From Cryobacterium sp. Y50 (GTDB lineage: Bacteria > Actinomycetota > Actinomycetes > Actinomycetales > Microbacteriaceae): DNA of 64,000 bases. The notes beneath the pieces were generated by a model. The model did no database searches. It was not told where the DNA came from and saw nothing but the letters and a program-made list of their open reading frames with translations. Within the stretch, counting starts at the first letter, position 1. The number at the start of each line of letters is the position of its first letter. Made by a program: the position numbers and the translations under genes. Where the stretch lies: the NCBI RefSeq assembly GCF_002929805.1, contig NZ_PJJM01000101.1, forward strand, positions 105,801 to 169,800. Reading direction: 5' to 3'. Shown one piece after another: positions 35,999-45,538 of this stretch.

Positions 35999-37231
35999 GT
36001 GATTACGGTGGAAGAGTGGGCTTTGGTTCGTCGCCTTCATGTGAATGCGGGCATGTCGCAGCGCGAGATCGCTAAGCGGTTGGGCATCGCGCGGAACACG
36101 ATCGCGAAAGCGATCAAATCGGAGAAACCTCCCAAATATGAGGGCTCGGATCGGTCCTCTGGAATGCGGAACTTGGAACCCCGGATTCGGGAGTTGTTGT
36201 CGCAGAATGCGCGGATGCCAGCGACGGTGTTGGCCGAGCGATTGGCGTGAACGGGGTCGATTACTTGGTTTCGGGAGACCGTCGCGCGGTTGCGGCCGGA
36301 GTATGCGCCAGCGGATCCGGCCGACCGGTTGAATTATGCGGCCGGAGATCAGACCCAGTGCGACTTGTGGTTTCCGCCGGTGAAGATCCCGTTGGGAGCT
36401 AACCAGACGGGGTCGCCGCCGGTGCTGGTGATGGTGTCCGGATTCTCCCGTTTCATTACTGCGGTGATGCTGCCCTCGCGGACGACGCCGGATCTGTTGG
36501 CCGGGATGTGGCAGCTGATCTCAACCCAGCTCATGGCGGTGCCGCGACGGCTGATCTGGGACAACGAGGCGGGCATCGGTCGCGGCAACCATTTCGCCGC
36601 CGGGGTCAGCGCATTCACCGGGATGTTGGCGACCAGGATCGTGCAGCTCAAACCGTTCGATCCGGAATCCAAAGGAATCGTCGAGCGGGCCAACCAGTAT
36701 CTGGAGACCTCCTTCTTGCCCGGGCGCACCTTCGCCAGCCCCGACGATTTCAACCGTCAGCTGGCCGACTGGCTGCCCAAAGCCAACGCCAGGACCGTTC
36801 GCCGCCTCGGCGGCAAACCGATCGAGTTCATCGGTCAGGACTGAGCAATGATGCTGCCGGTGCCGCCGTTGGCGCCGTTGGTGGGCTTTACCGCACGGGT
36901 GCGGCTGCCGCGGGATTACTACGTGCGTGTGGCCAGCAATGATTACTCGGTGGATCCGACCGCGATCGGCCGGCTGGTCGACGTCACGGCAAATTTGTCT
37001 CAGGTGACGGTGCGGTTGGACGAGCGTGTTGTCGCCTGTCATGAGCGGGTGTGGTCGACCGCGCAGACCATCACCGATCCCGCCCATGTGGTTCAGGCCG
37101 GTCGGTTGCGCCGCGCGTTTCAACATCCGCCCGCGCCGGCGGACACGGACTTGCTGCGGGATCTGGCCGATTACGACACCGCGTTCGGCGTCGACTTCGA
37201 CGTCCTCGGCCTGGATGAGGAGGCCGTGTGA
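35999..37231 (+). pseudogene. istA: IS21 transposase istA with two in-frame nonsense codons
   Basis: One continuous reading frame of 411 codons matches IstA throughout: an HTH start (MSQREIAKRLGIARNTIAKAI), the DDE integrase core (NYAAGDQTQCDLWFP, LIWDNEAGIGR, SKGIVERANQYLE) and C-terminal DNA-binding part. TGA codons interrupt it at 36248-36250 (probably a former Trp) and 36842-36844 (probably a former Arg CGA). No frameshift is needed. The copy is therefore unlikely to transpose by itself. The end overlaps istB (ATGA, 37228-37231). Confidence 0.9.
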
Positions 37232-38013
37232 TGGGCGATACGACCAGCAGCGAGATCGAGTATCTCGCTCGAGCGCTCAAAGCGCCGCGCATTCGTGACG
37301 CCGCGGCCCGGCTGGCGGAGCAGGCCCGGCAGTCCGCCTGGACCCATGAGGAATACCTCGCTGCGGTGCTCTCCCGGGAAGTGTCCGCGAGGGAAGCGTC
37401 CGGGGCAGAGATCCGAATCCGAGCAGCCGGGTTCCCGGCCCGCAAATCCATGGAAGACTTCAACTTCGACCATCAGCCCGCGTTGCGCCGCGACGCCATC
37501 GCTCACCTCGCGACAGGATCATTCCTCGCCGAAGCGCAAAATGTGGTGTTGTTGGGTCCTCCCGGCACCGGAAAAACGCATCTTGCGATCGGCCTTGGCC
37601 TCAAAGCCGCCCACGCCGGCCACCGGGTGCTGTTCGCGACCGCCGTCGAATGGGTCGCCCGGCTGCAAACCGCGCACCAACTCGGACGGCTCCCGCAAGA
37701 GCTCGCGAAACTACGGCGTTACGGGCTGATCATCGTGGACGAAGTCGGCTACATCCCGTTTGAACAAGATGCCGCGAATCTGTTCTTCCAGCTCGTTTCG
37801 TCCCGCTACGAACACGCATCGCTGATTTTGACGTCAAATCTGGCGTTCGCCCGCTGGGGCGACGTGTTCGGCGATCAGATCGTCGCTGCAGCCATGATCG
37901 ACCGCATCGTCCACCACGCCGACGTCCTCACCCTCAAAGGCGCCAGCTACCGACTCCATAACACCGGGATTGAATCTTTACCTTCAGTCCGAGCAGAAAA
38001 CGCGGCACAATAA
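37228..38013 (+). CDS. istB: IS21 helper ATPase IstB
   Basis: 261 residues with AAA+ motifs: Walker A LLGPPGTGKTHLAIGL, Walker B LIIVDEVGYIPF and a sensor region LILTSNLAFARWGDVFGD. IstB assembles on target DNA and stimulates the IstA transposase. The reading frame is intact, unlike istA, and it starts inside the last codons of istA as is usual. Confidence 0.95.
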   Translation: MMGDTTSSEIEYLARALKAPRIRDAAARLAEQARQSAWTHEEYLAAVLSREVSAREASGAEIRIRAAGFPARKSMEDFNFDHQPALRRDAIAHLATGSFLAEAQNVVLLGPPGTGKTHLAIGLGLKAAHAGHRVLFATAVEWVARLQTAHQLGRLPQELAKLRRYGLIIVDEVGYIPFEQDAANLFFQLVSSRYEHASLILTSNLAFARWGDVFGDQIVAAAMIDRIVHHADVLTLKGASYRLHNTGIESLPSVRAENAAQ

Positions 38014-38100
38014 ACACACACAACAAGTGGCTCAGTTTTCACCGTCGCTTTTGGCTCAATTTTCCACCGTCGCTGACAGTTCTCTGGTCGGGGGCGCGCG

Positions 38101-38157
38101 GTGACGGTATCGATGCGGGTGATGGGCGTCGGTGAAGGCTGCAAATATTTGATGGCA
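38101..38157 (+). pseudogene. 5'-end scar of a MobF relaxase gene
   Basis: From GTG 38101 the DNA encodes VTVSMRVMGVGEGCKYLM, closely matching the first residues of the intact relaxase at 45539 (VTVSMRVMSAGDGYKYLL), then identity stops at about 38157. The nucleotide match is good but not perfect, so it comes from a diverged relaxase gene, not a recent copy. It lies 22 bases after the IS21 right end and just before the ABC-3C operon. Confidence 0.8.
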
Positions 38158-38214
38158 GCTCCCTTCCATGCCCAGTCGGCTGCAGTCGGGCATACCCTAC
38201 GGAGGCACTGTGTA

Positions 38215-39624
38215 ATGCTCCAGCCAACGCCGGACCACGCGGTGAACCTAGGTTTGAGTAAATCTCTCGTAGAGGCCCTAATCTCGGCCGCCGAGGTAGC
38301 ATCATTGGACTCCCCTAATTTGGGGGCGACCAGATGGTCGGGAACCGAAGTGGTCGACGACATGATTGTCATAGAGGCGACCGGCGGATCGTCAAGGAAG
38401 AAGATCGGAGGCACCTTGGCGGATTACGACGCTTCCGCGTCGGCGCTCGGTTTTCTTCACCAAATTCGTTGGTCACTTCTCGAGCTGCTGCGTTATGCGA
38501 AAAGAGATCAGACAGTGCGGATGAGCCTGGAGATTTTCGATGATGTTGCCATCGAAAATGAGGATGGCATGCCGCTAAAGGCGATCCAACTGAAGCAGCA
38601 TGCGACGCCCGCAAACCTCTCCAACGCGAGCGTCGATCTCTGGAAGACACTGCGAGTATGGCTGGATACTCCTGCCCTAAAAAATCCCTCTGGACCCCTT
38701 CTCTATCTCGTAACCACAGGCGGCGTCGGGCCGAACTCTGCAGCGTCGTTTCTGGAAATTGACGGCCGAGTCCCGGAGATGGCCTGCGAAATATTGGATG
38801 AGACAGCTCGGTCTAGTGAAGCTGAAGCGACCGAAGCAGCACGAGCGCTGTGGCTAGATGCTGATGCGTCGGACCGACTTGCACTTCTCAAACGAGTGCG
38901 AATTATTGCTGGCGCCGCAGCGATCGGCGAGGTTGATGACTTAGTCGCCGCCGAATTTGCCGTACTGGTGCGACCGGAGCACATGACGCTATTTCTTGAA
39001 CGCCTCTGGGGATGGTGGGACAGTGTATGCATCAAGATCCTTCATCGCGGCGATGGCGCTGTAGTCTTCGTGCAGGCCTCGCAGCTCGTGGCAAGAACTC
39101 AAGATTTGCGCGATGAGTTCACCAAGGGAATCCTTCCCATTGACCTCAGCCTCGCCGAAGTTGACGAAACAGACATCGAAAGCCACTATTCGAAAATCTT
39201 TGTTGAGCAGCTCAGGTTCATCAACATCCACAGCCACAACTTGAAGCTCTCGATAGTCAACTACCAACGTGCCTACAACCAGACGGCGAAATGGCTCAAA
39301 GACGGCGACTTGGTGGAAGAGGACTTGTCGGCATACGAGCGAGAGATAGTCAGCGAATGGCAGGTGCATTTCGAGGACATGTGCGATCGCCTAACGGATA
39401 CGGGAACGACCGTTACAGCGGCGGAGCAATTGCGTGCTGGCCGCGAGCTGTTCCAATTGCTTCGAGATTCTAACGAAACGCTCATTCGCAAAAATTTCAC
39501 CGACTCATTCCTGGCTAACGGTACCCGCCACATTATGGCTGACCGAGGGGCGCTCGGATGGCACCCCGAGTTTGCGAAACGATTGAAAGAGTTAGTACTT
39601 CCAGAAAGCAGGCCAGCAGCATGA
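38215..39624 (+). CDS. ABC-3C system effector: nuclease-like domain plus ABC-3C C-terminal domain
   Basis: 469 residues from ATG 38215 (GGAGG nine bases upstream; the longer frame runs into the relaxase scar). Residues about 70-170 (DYDASASALGFLHQIRWSLLEL, MSLEIFDDVAIE, LKAIQLKQH) resemble a Cap4/DUF4297-like PD-(D/E)XK dsDNA nuclease with the core E...QxK. The C-terminal segment (LRFINIHSHNLKLSIVNYQRAY...) resembles the domain shared by ABC-three-component proteins. First gene of the counter-invader operon; stop overlaps the middle component start. Confidence 0.78.
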   Translation: MLQPTPDHAVNLGLSKSLVEALISAAEVASLDSPNLGATRWSGTEVVDDMIVIEATGGSSRKKIGGTLADYDASASALGFLHQIRWSLLELLRYAKRDQTVRMSLEIFDDVAIENEDGMPLKAIQLKQHATPANLSNASVDLWKTLRVWLDTPALKNPSGPLLYLVTTGGVGPNSAASFLEIDGRVPEMACEILDETARSSEAEATEAARALWLDADASDRLALLKRVRIIAGAAAIGEVDDLVAAEFAVLVRPEHMTLFLERLWGWWDSVCIKILHRGDGAVVFVQASQLVARTQDLRDEFTKGILPIDLSLAEVDETDIESHYSKIFVEQLRFINIHSHNLKLSIVNYQRAYNQTAKWLKDGDLVEEDLSAYEREIVSEWQVHFEDMCDRLTDTGTTVTAAEQLRAGRELFQLLRDSNETLIRKNFTDSFLANGTRHIMADRGALGWHPEFAKRLKELVLPESRPAA

Positions 39625-40112
39625 CCAGCTCTCTCAGATCTTGGGACGAACGCCCCGTGCTCTCGGCCTCGATACTGAACCCCGCTTTGATTGCAGCGTC
39701 GATCAGCTGGGCATCGAAACGCTACGCGTCCAAGGCAGATCACGCGATGCCGCTGGAGTACGTCTTCCTCGTAGTCCCTATCTGCCTCCATCAAGCAACT
39801 CGGCAGGCGTTGCCGACCACGACCCGGACGCACATGCCGACTTGGATTAACGAACATCAGGAGCTACTTGTGGGCTTCCCCGTTCGCGCCACCAAGTTTG
39901 CGCCCCACGTACGAGAAGGCCTGCGGCTTGCACTTAGTAGCGGCATGGTCGCTCTGACCGACGACGGCGCATTGCTCTCCAGGACTCCCGCCAAAGTACT
40001 GCCCGAAGGCGAGATGAAAGACATACTCACGGCCGCCGGAGTGTTCGGTGCTTGGGCGGCGAAGACAGGTTCCCCAACCACCGTATACACACTCTTTGGA
40101 GTAACCCCGTAA
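39621..40112 (+). CDS. ABC-3C system middle component
   Basis: 163 residues from ATG 39621, overlapping the effector stop (ATGA). Pattern: NPALIAASISWASKRYA, MPLEYVFLVVPICLHQ, LPTTTRTHMPTWI, then a short winged-helix-like tail with YTLFGVTP at the end. This matches the small middle component conserved between the effector and DUF3732 ATPase in ABC-3C systems, thought to link the two. Stop TAA overlaps the ATPase ATG. Confidence 0.82.
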   Translation: MTSSLRSWDERPVLSASILNPALIAASISWASKRYASKADHAMPLEYVFLVVPICLHQATRQALPTTTRTHMPTWINEHQELLVGFPVRATKFAPHVREGLRLALSSGMVALTDDGALLSRTPAKVLPEGEMKDILTAAGVFGAWAAKTGSPTTVYTLFGVTP

Positions 40113-42082
40113 TGCAACTGGTCAGCATCACCATCTACAACAGCGACGGACGAAGGCGCGACGTTCGGTTCAGGCTCGGCGAACTCAATATCGTCACGGG
40201 TGTCTCCCGCAACGGCAAGAGCTCGCTGCTTACAATCGTCGACTATTGCTTGGGCCGCGACAGCGCTCCGGTGCCGCGTACCGATTGGTTCACTTCTATA
40301 GTTTGGTACGCGACGATTTGGCAGTTTGAGGATGGTAGCCGAGTACTTCTCGCCCGTCCCGCCACGCATCGCGGAGTCGGCACTTCCGCCGCGATGATCG
40401 AAACTGGAGGATTGAACTTCGAAGCGCCTGATTTCGAGTACCTGCGAGTCAACGTGGACTCGGACGCCCTCCGTATCCAAGTTGGAGCACGGATCGGTCT
40501 TGCAGATGTAAAACTCGAACCTGGGGAGTCGGCGCGCGGCGCGTTCGCCGTCGGACTAGGCAGCGCCGTCTATTTCACCCTGCAGGAACAGCAAGAGATC
40601 GGGAACAAATCGGCGCTCTTCCATCGGCAGGATAATGCTGGCGTCGCGATGGGCATACGTGACACGCTTCCTTTCTTCCTTGGAGCCGTGGACGGCGGTC
40701 AAGCTGCCAAACGTGCCCGATTGAGGACAGCCAAGCAGATATTGCGCCGTGCGGAGGCCGCTCTGGCCACAGCGAAGTTTGAACTGGGAAGCCGCGATAA
40801 CGAGCTGCGCCAGCTTCTTGCCGAAGCTGCGTCGGTAGGACTTCGAGACGGTGCCGCCGCGATCGACCATGACAGCGACCTCCTCGTGCTCCTAAACGCA
40901 ATCCGATTCGGACAAGCCGTCGGAATTCTCGACACCCGCACCGACATCCGTGCGCAGGACGAACGACGCGGCTTCGAAAAAACCCAGTACGAGCTGGCTC
41001 AGCAGCTTACGACCGAGGTCGGGAACCGCGACCTACTCCTCGACCAGCGCGACGGCGAGGGCGGCTACGACGACTCTTTGTCCGTCCAAGTCGGAAGGCT
41101 TCAAAGCCTGAACCTCCTTCCCGATCATGACGCAGCCTATTCGACATGCCCTGTGTGTATGCAGGATCTCCCGCACCCCGACCCGACAGTCGGCCAGCTT
41201 AGCGAGCGTCTCGAGAGTCTTCGCCAAGAGCTAGTGACCGTTGAGGCTATCCGGCCGCTTCGCCAGCGAGCGATTCAGGAACTCGACTCCCGTATTGCGT
41301 CTCTTCGCGAAGAGCTCAATATCGCGAATGCGGCTCTGGTGTCTTCTGGCGCCGCTGCAGTCGTCGCCGACGCTGGCTCACTGGCGGGGCGGCAAGAGTT
41401 CGTCCGGGGACGAATCGACGCGATTCTCAGCAAGACCGAAAGGCTCGACGACTCTCACATCACCCGGCTTCGAGCCGAACGCGACACCGCTGAGGCATCG
41501 GTAGATGCCCTTGAACACGAACTCGACAGCGGCGATGTCAGGTCACAGCTCACGTCGCGATTGAACGCGCTCGCTGTGCACCTCGCGCGATATAGCCGTG
41601 CTCTCGACCTGGAGGAGTCGGACAAGCCGATTCGCCTCGATGTCGAAAAGCTGACCATAGTCGTGGATACGGAACTGGGTCCGCTTCCGCTGCAGAACAT
41701 TGGCAGTGGAGAGAACTGGGTCGGCTACCACGTGGCGGCTCATTTGGCGCTGCACCACTTCTTCATAAAGCAGAACCGCCCAGTCCCGCGCTTTCTCATG
41801 TTGGACCAGCCGAGCCAGGCGCATTTTCAGTCTGACAACCTAAACGAAGGAAGCGACGTAGTTCTCGACGAAGATCGCGAAGCAGTCCGGAACATGTTCA
41901 GGCTTTTCAAGTCCTTCTCCGAGGAGTTCGCGGGTGTATTTCAGCTTATCGTCATAGATCACGCGGACTACGAAGACGAATGGTTTCGCGAGTCAGTGGT
42001 CCACAACTGGCGTGGCGGTGTGAAACTCATCCCTGATGACTGGCATGTCTCCGCCGACGAACCAGAGGCGCCGTTCAGCTAG
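40112..42082 (+). CDS. ABC-3C system ATPase (DUF3732, SMC/Rad50-like)
   Basis: 656 residues. Walker A GVSRNGKSSLLTIVDYCLG (about 31-49), a coiled-coil insert (about 210-520) containing a CPVC zinc-hook-like motif, the signature region NIGSGENWVGYH and Walker B FLMLDQPSQAHF. DUF3732 proteins are the SMC-type sensor ATPases of ABC-3C conflict systems. The ATPase core, middle component and nuclease effector are all intact and coupled, so the system looks complete. Confidence 0.88.
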   Translation: MQLVSITIYNSDGRRRDVRFRLGELNIVTGVSRNGKSSLLTIVDYCLGRDSAPVPRTDWFTSIVWYATIWQFEDGSRVLLARPATHRGVGTSAAMIETGGLNFEAPDFEYLRVNVDSDALRIQVGARIGLADVKLEPGESARGAFAVGLGSAVYFTLQEQQEIGNKSALFHRQDNAGVAMGIRDTLPFFLGAVDGGQAAKRARLRTAKQILRRAEAALATAKFELGSRDNELRQLLAEAASVGLRDGAAAIDHDSDLLVLLNAIRFGQAVGILDTRTDIRAQDERRGFEKTQYELAQQLTTEVGNRDLLLDQRDGEGGYDDSLSVQVGRLQSLNLLPDHDAAYSTCPVCMQDLPHPDPTVGQLSERLESLRQELVTVEAIRPLRQRAIQELDSRIASLREELNIANAALVSSGAAAVVADAGSLAGRQEFVRGRIDAILSKTERLDDSHITRLRAERDTAEASVDALEHELDSGDVRSQLTSRLNALAVHLARYSRALDLEESDKPIRLDVEKLTIVVDTELGPLPLQNIGSGENWVGYHVAAHLALHHFFIKQNRPVPRFLMLDQPSQAHFQSDNLNEGSDVVLDEDREAVRNMFRLFKSFSEEFAGVFQLIVIDHADYEDEWFRESVVHNWRGGVKLIPDDWHVSADEPEAPFS

Positions 42083-42439
42083 GCGTGGATAATTTTCCGG
42101 ACCGAAATCCGGAGCAACGAGGTCACTTCGTCAGGTTCCCGCGCGGGGAATTGCCGTGCACGGGAGTGGTCTCCGGTGCCTCAACGAGTCACCTGCTCGG
42201 TCATCTGAGGAGTACCTTGGACCGGTCCTGGGCCGATCTTCAAATCTACGGCTCGGTTTCGACACCACTCACGCTTCGCTTGCGGCCTTGCGCGGAGTGC
42301 TCACTGCTCTCGACGCCGGAGAGCTTTTGCCCAGCCGATACGAGGGCTTCACGGGTTTGCATGCCGAACCAGCCGGAACCGGCGTGGGAGATAGTTGTCA
42401 ACGTGGGGTCCTGCTCTTTCAGGCCGGTAGGCTCACCGA
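42083..42439. other. Gap after the ABC-3C operon
   Basis: No supported gene. The ORF starting at 42085 looks compositionally random and shares the region with another frame; I leave it out. Confidence 0.4.
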
Positions 42440-42979
42440 ATGTTCATTTTTGGGGAAACCGAGTACATCACTCTGCTGGTTGGGGCTGCCAAGCCATACG
42501 TGGGGGTGCCGCTTTGGGTCAGCTTGGCATCGCCATCGGTCGCGATAGTGGCAGCAGGTATCGCATTGTGGGCAGCCCGCTCAGCACACTCGCAGAGGCC
42601 CGATAAGGGCCGGGCGCGAATGTTCGTCGTGGGGACCACGGCGTTCGCCCCGGTCTTCACCGGGTGGAGGCTGGAGAACGAGGGCAACGGCGTTGCCGTG
42701 AACCCCCGCGTTGAGTTCCTGGACCCTCTTGGCATGGTCAGCGGCGGGATTCTCAAGGCGTCGGTGACGGGTCAGCTCTTGCCCAATTCCAACTTCGAGC
42801 TCGCGCTGGAGTCGAATTGGCCGTCCGGAAGCCACCGCCATGGCGACGAGTACATCTGGGAGGGCCTCGTCGGCACCGTGTATTGGCGAGTGCCAGGCGG
42901 TCGCAGAATTAGGAAGGCCAAGGTGTTGGTCCACCTCGACCGCACGAAGTCCGAGGTCAGCCCGCGCCGTAGTTCCTGA
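42440..42979 (+). CDS. Hypothetical protein with one membrane segment
   Basis: 179 residues. One hydrophobic segment (VSLASPSVAIVAAGIALWAARSA, about 28-50) is followed by a soluble beta-rich domain (WRLENEGNGVAVNPRVEFLDPLG ... YWRVPGGRRIRKAKVLVHLDR). No strong ribosome-binding site. The layout is like small membrane-anchored hypothetical proteins that accompany defence genes, but no family is recognised. Confidence 0.5.
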   Translation: MFIFGETEYITLLVGAAKPYVGVPLWVSLASPSVAIVAAGIALWAARSAHSQRPDKGRARMFVVGTTAFAPVFTGWRLENEGNGVAVNPRVEFLDPLGMVSGGILKASVTGQLLPNSNFELALESNWPSGSHRHGDEYIWEGLVGTVYWRVPGGRRIRKAKVLVHLDRTKSEVSPRRSS

Positions 42980-43204
42980 ATCCCTGAACGGCGCGCATGA
43001 GCCCGCCGAAGTCGACTTTGGCGCGTGCCATTTCGCCTGCCGCTTGAGACGGCCGAGGACTCCATCGACTCGCCGCGGTTCGACCCGGAGGGGGAGCCGC
43101 TGATCTGACGCCAGGCCGTCGACCAACCTCACTTGACCCAAATTCACCGTCCGAGGTGTCGAACTGCCCGCCGAACCCACCCCGGTGTGTCGACCTGACC
43201 ACAA

Positions 43205-43330
43205 CAGACCCGTTGATCGAGGCGTACGTGGCGAGCCACGGGCGTCGTCCGAACCCGGTGACCATCATAAAACTGCGCGCGCAGGCCACGCTCTCCACCC
43301 GGCCGGCCAAGCAAGTGCACTCGCTGGCAG
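43205..43330 (+). pseudogene. Internal scar of a MobF relaxase gene
   Basis: The frame encodes TDPLIEAYVASHGRRPNPVT and on through KQVHSLAE, matching the intact relaxase segment at about 46480-46610 (TDRLIEEYVISHGRRPKPVT). Identity starts near 43205 and stops near 43330, within one gene-internal block of roughly 42 codons. Like the 38.10-kb scar it is diverged from the intact gene, so both scars may come from one lost relaxase gene. Confidence 0.82.
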
Positions 43331-43461
43331 AAATATCATGGCGCGCCCCCTTTTCGAGTGTGAATACGTTGCGTCCAGTCGATCCCGACGTCGGTGAGGT
43401 GTTTCATCGTCCTAAGCTTCGCCTTAGGTCCCCGCAATTCGTCGAGCCAGCAGAGGAAGAA

Positions 43462-44865
43462 ATGGTCGCAATTATTGCGCTGAGCGCAGAAGAATACCTT
43501 CTGGCGTTCTCTGGTGAGATCCCAGAGCCCGGCTTCCGGCCCTATCCAGGATCGAACCGGGATCGAGAACTCGACTCCGAGCTTGAAGCTGAAGAAGCGA
43601 TGATTGACGGCGACGACGAGTTCGAAGGTTCAGCCGTCGCCACGGAAACGAAGCCGGCGCTGCGAAGATTTACCAGACTGAGTGCCGCCCGCCATTGGAA
43701 AGAATCCTCTCAAGAAATTGTCGTGCTACTGTCGCGTGATTCTAAGAATATCCTCGGTTTCGGAAGCGCAAAGGGCCGTCGCCGGGGGGCGGAACGAGGT
43801 ACACGCAACGTCGAGTTTTGCGTTCGCCGAACTCTTGCCCAGCCGATCAAACTTGAGTCAGTTCTCAATCGCATGCCGGATAGAGACCGCTCGATCCTGC
43901 AGCAGGCTCTCGGCGGCATCACCCGCCCGCTACCACCGAAGTCCTCCCAACGCTTCCAGGACGCGCTGTTTGAGGAGTTTGAAGAGGCGCGTCAGATCAC
44001 CGCCACCATTCGAAAGCAACTAAACGACGAAGTCGTCCGTGCTCACCTCTCGCGGCAACCGCGGGAGACGGAACTTCCGCAGGAAGCTGCTGGTACAGCC
44101 CTCCGTTTCTTCAGCGCAGCCTGGCAAAACCTTGCACCGGTGCCGTACTCCGAGCCCTCGGCGTTCATCACTCGCCTCGACAGCGTGGTCCCCGAGCTTG
44201 AAGACGATGTAATTACCGATGATGCGGCCGTGTTTCCCGGTTGGCAACGGGCGACTAGTTCGTCCCGTGGATGGTGGGAATTCCGCGATTCGGATCGTCG
44301 GTTGTTCATCAAGAACATCAACGTGTCTCCGCAGGAAACCACAACAGGGGCGGACTTGGTCTACATCAAGCGTGACCCGGACACATTCGTACTTGTGCAG
44401 TACAAGCTCATGGAGCAGCTCGCAAACAACCGTCTGGTTTATCGTCCTGACGGACGGCTCGTCAGCCAGGTTGACAGAATGTTGGCTCTTGAGGTGGAAG
44501 GCAGCGGCAGCGCAACTGATCTAGACGATTATCGAATTAGCTCGGGATTCACATTTGTTAAGTTTGTTGCTCCCAGACTTGCGCGTCGCGACCGTGCGGG
44601 GGAATTGGTGCCTGGTCATTATCTGCCGAGTGCATTCGTCCGGATAATGCTGGGAAAGCCGGACGTTGGGCCGAGCCGAGGGATTGTGCACTACATCGCC
44701 GAGCGCCGATCCATTAAACCGGACACATTCGCAAGACTCGTTCGTGGAAACTGGATCGGATCAACTGGGGAAGCAACGGCTTTGCTCCGTGAGACCTTTG
44801 GACTAATTGAGTCTCAGAACCTGATTGTCGCAGTTGATGAACCGGCTGATGACGCTGCGCGCTAG
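43462..44865 (+). CDS. Unknown protein with nuclease-like motif, fused frame to a relaxase scar
   Basis: 467 residues from ATG 43462, which has GAGG five bases upstream. The frame remains open back to 43156 and includes the relaxase scar, so the true start could be earlier. The N-terminal half is acidic and helical. The C-terminal half has DLVYIKRDPDTFVLVQYKLMEQ, an arrangement like the D...(E/Q)xK core of PD-(D/E)XK nucleases, then HYLPSAFVRIMLG. No family recognised. Sits between the ABC-3C cassette and the intact relaxase, a typical place for a defence gene. Confidence 0.6.
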   Translation: MVAIIALSAEEYLLAFSGEIPEPGFRPYPGSNRDRELDSELEAEEAMIDGDDEFEGSAVATETKPALRRFTRLSAARHWKESSQEIVVLLSRDSKNILGFGSAKGRRRGAERGTRNVEFCVRRTLAQPIKLESVLNRMPDRDRSILQQALGGITRPLPPKSSQRFQDALFEEFEEARQITATIRKQLNDEVVRAHLSRQPRETELPQEAAGTALRFFSAAWQNLAPVPYSEPSAFITRLDSVVPELEDDVITDDAAVFPGWQRATSSSRGWWEFRDSDRRLFIKNINVSPQETTTGADLVYIKRDPDTFVLVQYKLMEQLANNRLVYRPDGRLVSQVDRMLALEVEGSGSATDLDDYRISSGFTFVKFVAPRLARRDRAGELVPGHYLPSAFVRIMLGKPDVGPSRGIVHYIAERRSIKPDTFARLVRGNWIGSTGEATALLRETFGLIESQNLIVAVDEPADDAAR

Positions 44866-45538
44866 AGCGAAGGTCCTCGAGATGTCATGGCGTCGGCGAT
44901 GGCACGGCCGAACGGAGCCGGTGCTTTGAGGTGTCTCGTAACTCCAACGTGTACGGGATTTTGGCCGGAGATCCTACTCGACGTCGTTGTGATATTCCGG
45001 AGTTCAATTTGGTCAGGGTAGGATTTCGCCATTTGTGCTCCGCAAATACGTCTCGTATCCCGAGCCTGGATTCTATGATTCGCGGTAATCCGGCCTCTGA
45101 TAGACATCAGTCAGGAGTGGGGAACGATGGTAGTCGTGGGTCTGCCCTGTCAAGTCTCGCTGGACGGGATCACGCTCGCTGCTGTTGATGCCTTGCTGAT
45201 TGCGCGGCTGGAGCTTCGGACGTATCAGCCACATCGCGTATTTGCGCGCTCACGAACGTGCCGCCTCGCCGCACTCACGGCTAAAACTCTCGATCCGGCC
45301 GGCGTCACGCCACCCGACCCGCGCCAAACCGCTCTGGCAAACGTCGCTCATTCTTACGATCTGAGGCGCGCGCCTCGGCCAGTAGTCGGGCGCAACGGAC
45401 CGTTGGCCATGATGAATTGATTCCTCCTTGCATTGATAGTCATCGCCCCGCTCAGAGCGGATCCTGTGCCGTAGAGGCGTCCATGGAACGCTTTGTGGGT
45501 CTAGGCGCACCTTCGTCATGAAAGCGGAGGTGGGCGCG
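44866..45538. other. Gap upstream of the relaxase, possible oriT region
   Basis: About 670 bases with at most one weak gene (45127-45420, listed separately). The origin of transfer of MobF systems usually lies just upstream of the relaxase gene, so it may be here, but I could not identify a nick site or convincing inverted repeats by eye. Confidence 0.35.
45127..45420 (+). CDS. Weakly supported small ORF
   Basis: 97 codons beginning MVVVGLPCQVSLDGITLAAV, with GGAG and GGGG purine runs ahead of the ATG. The first 40 residues look protein-like but the remainder is irregular, so it may be a fragment. No family recognised. Confidence 0.25.
   Translation: MVVVGLPCQVSLDGITLAAVDALLIARLELRTYQPHRVFARSRTCRLAALTAKTLDPAGVTPPDPRQTALANVAHSYDLRRAPRPVVGRNGPLAMMN

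Larger units (their letters stand above)
35930..38078 (+). mobile_element. IS21-family insertion sequence with 52-bp ends and GTTCT duplication
   Basis: The element is 2149 bp. Left end 35930-35981 and right end 38027-38078 are inverted repeats matching at 46 of 52 positions, each starting TGTC. Within each end the short unit TGAGCCA occurs twice, the usual multi-repeat IS21 terminus. It is flanked by a perfect 5-bp target duplication, GTTCT at 35925-35929 and 38079-38083. It carries istA (broken) and istB. It landed just upstream of a relaxase 5' scar. Confidence 0.95.

Noticed and set aside
42085..42606. 173-codon plus-strand ORF after the ABC-3C operon
   Set aside because: Composition looks random, with no ribosome-binding site, and it overlaps the better-supported 42440 frame.
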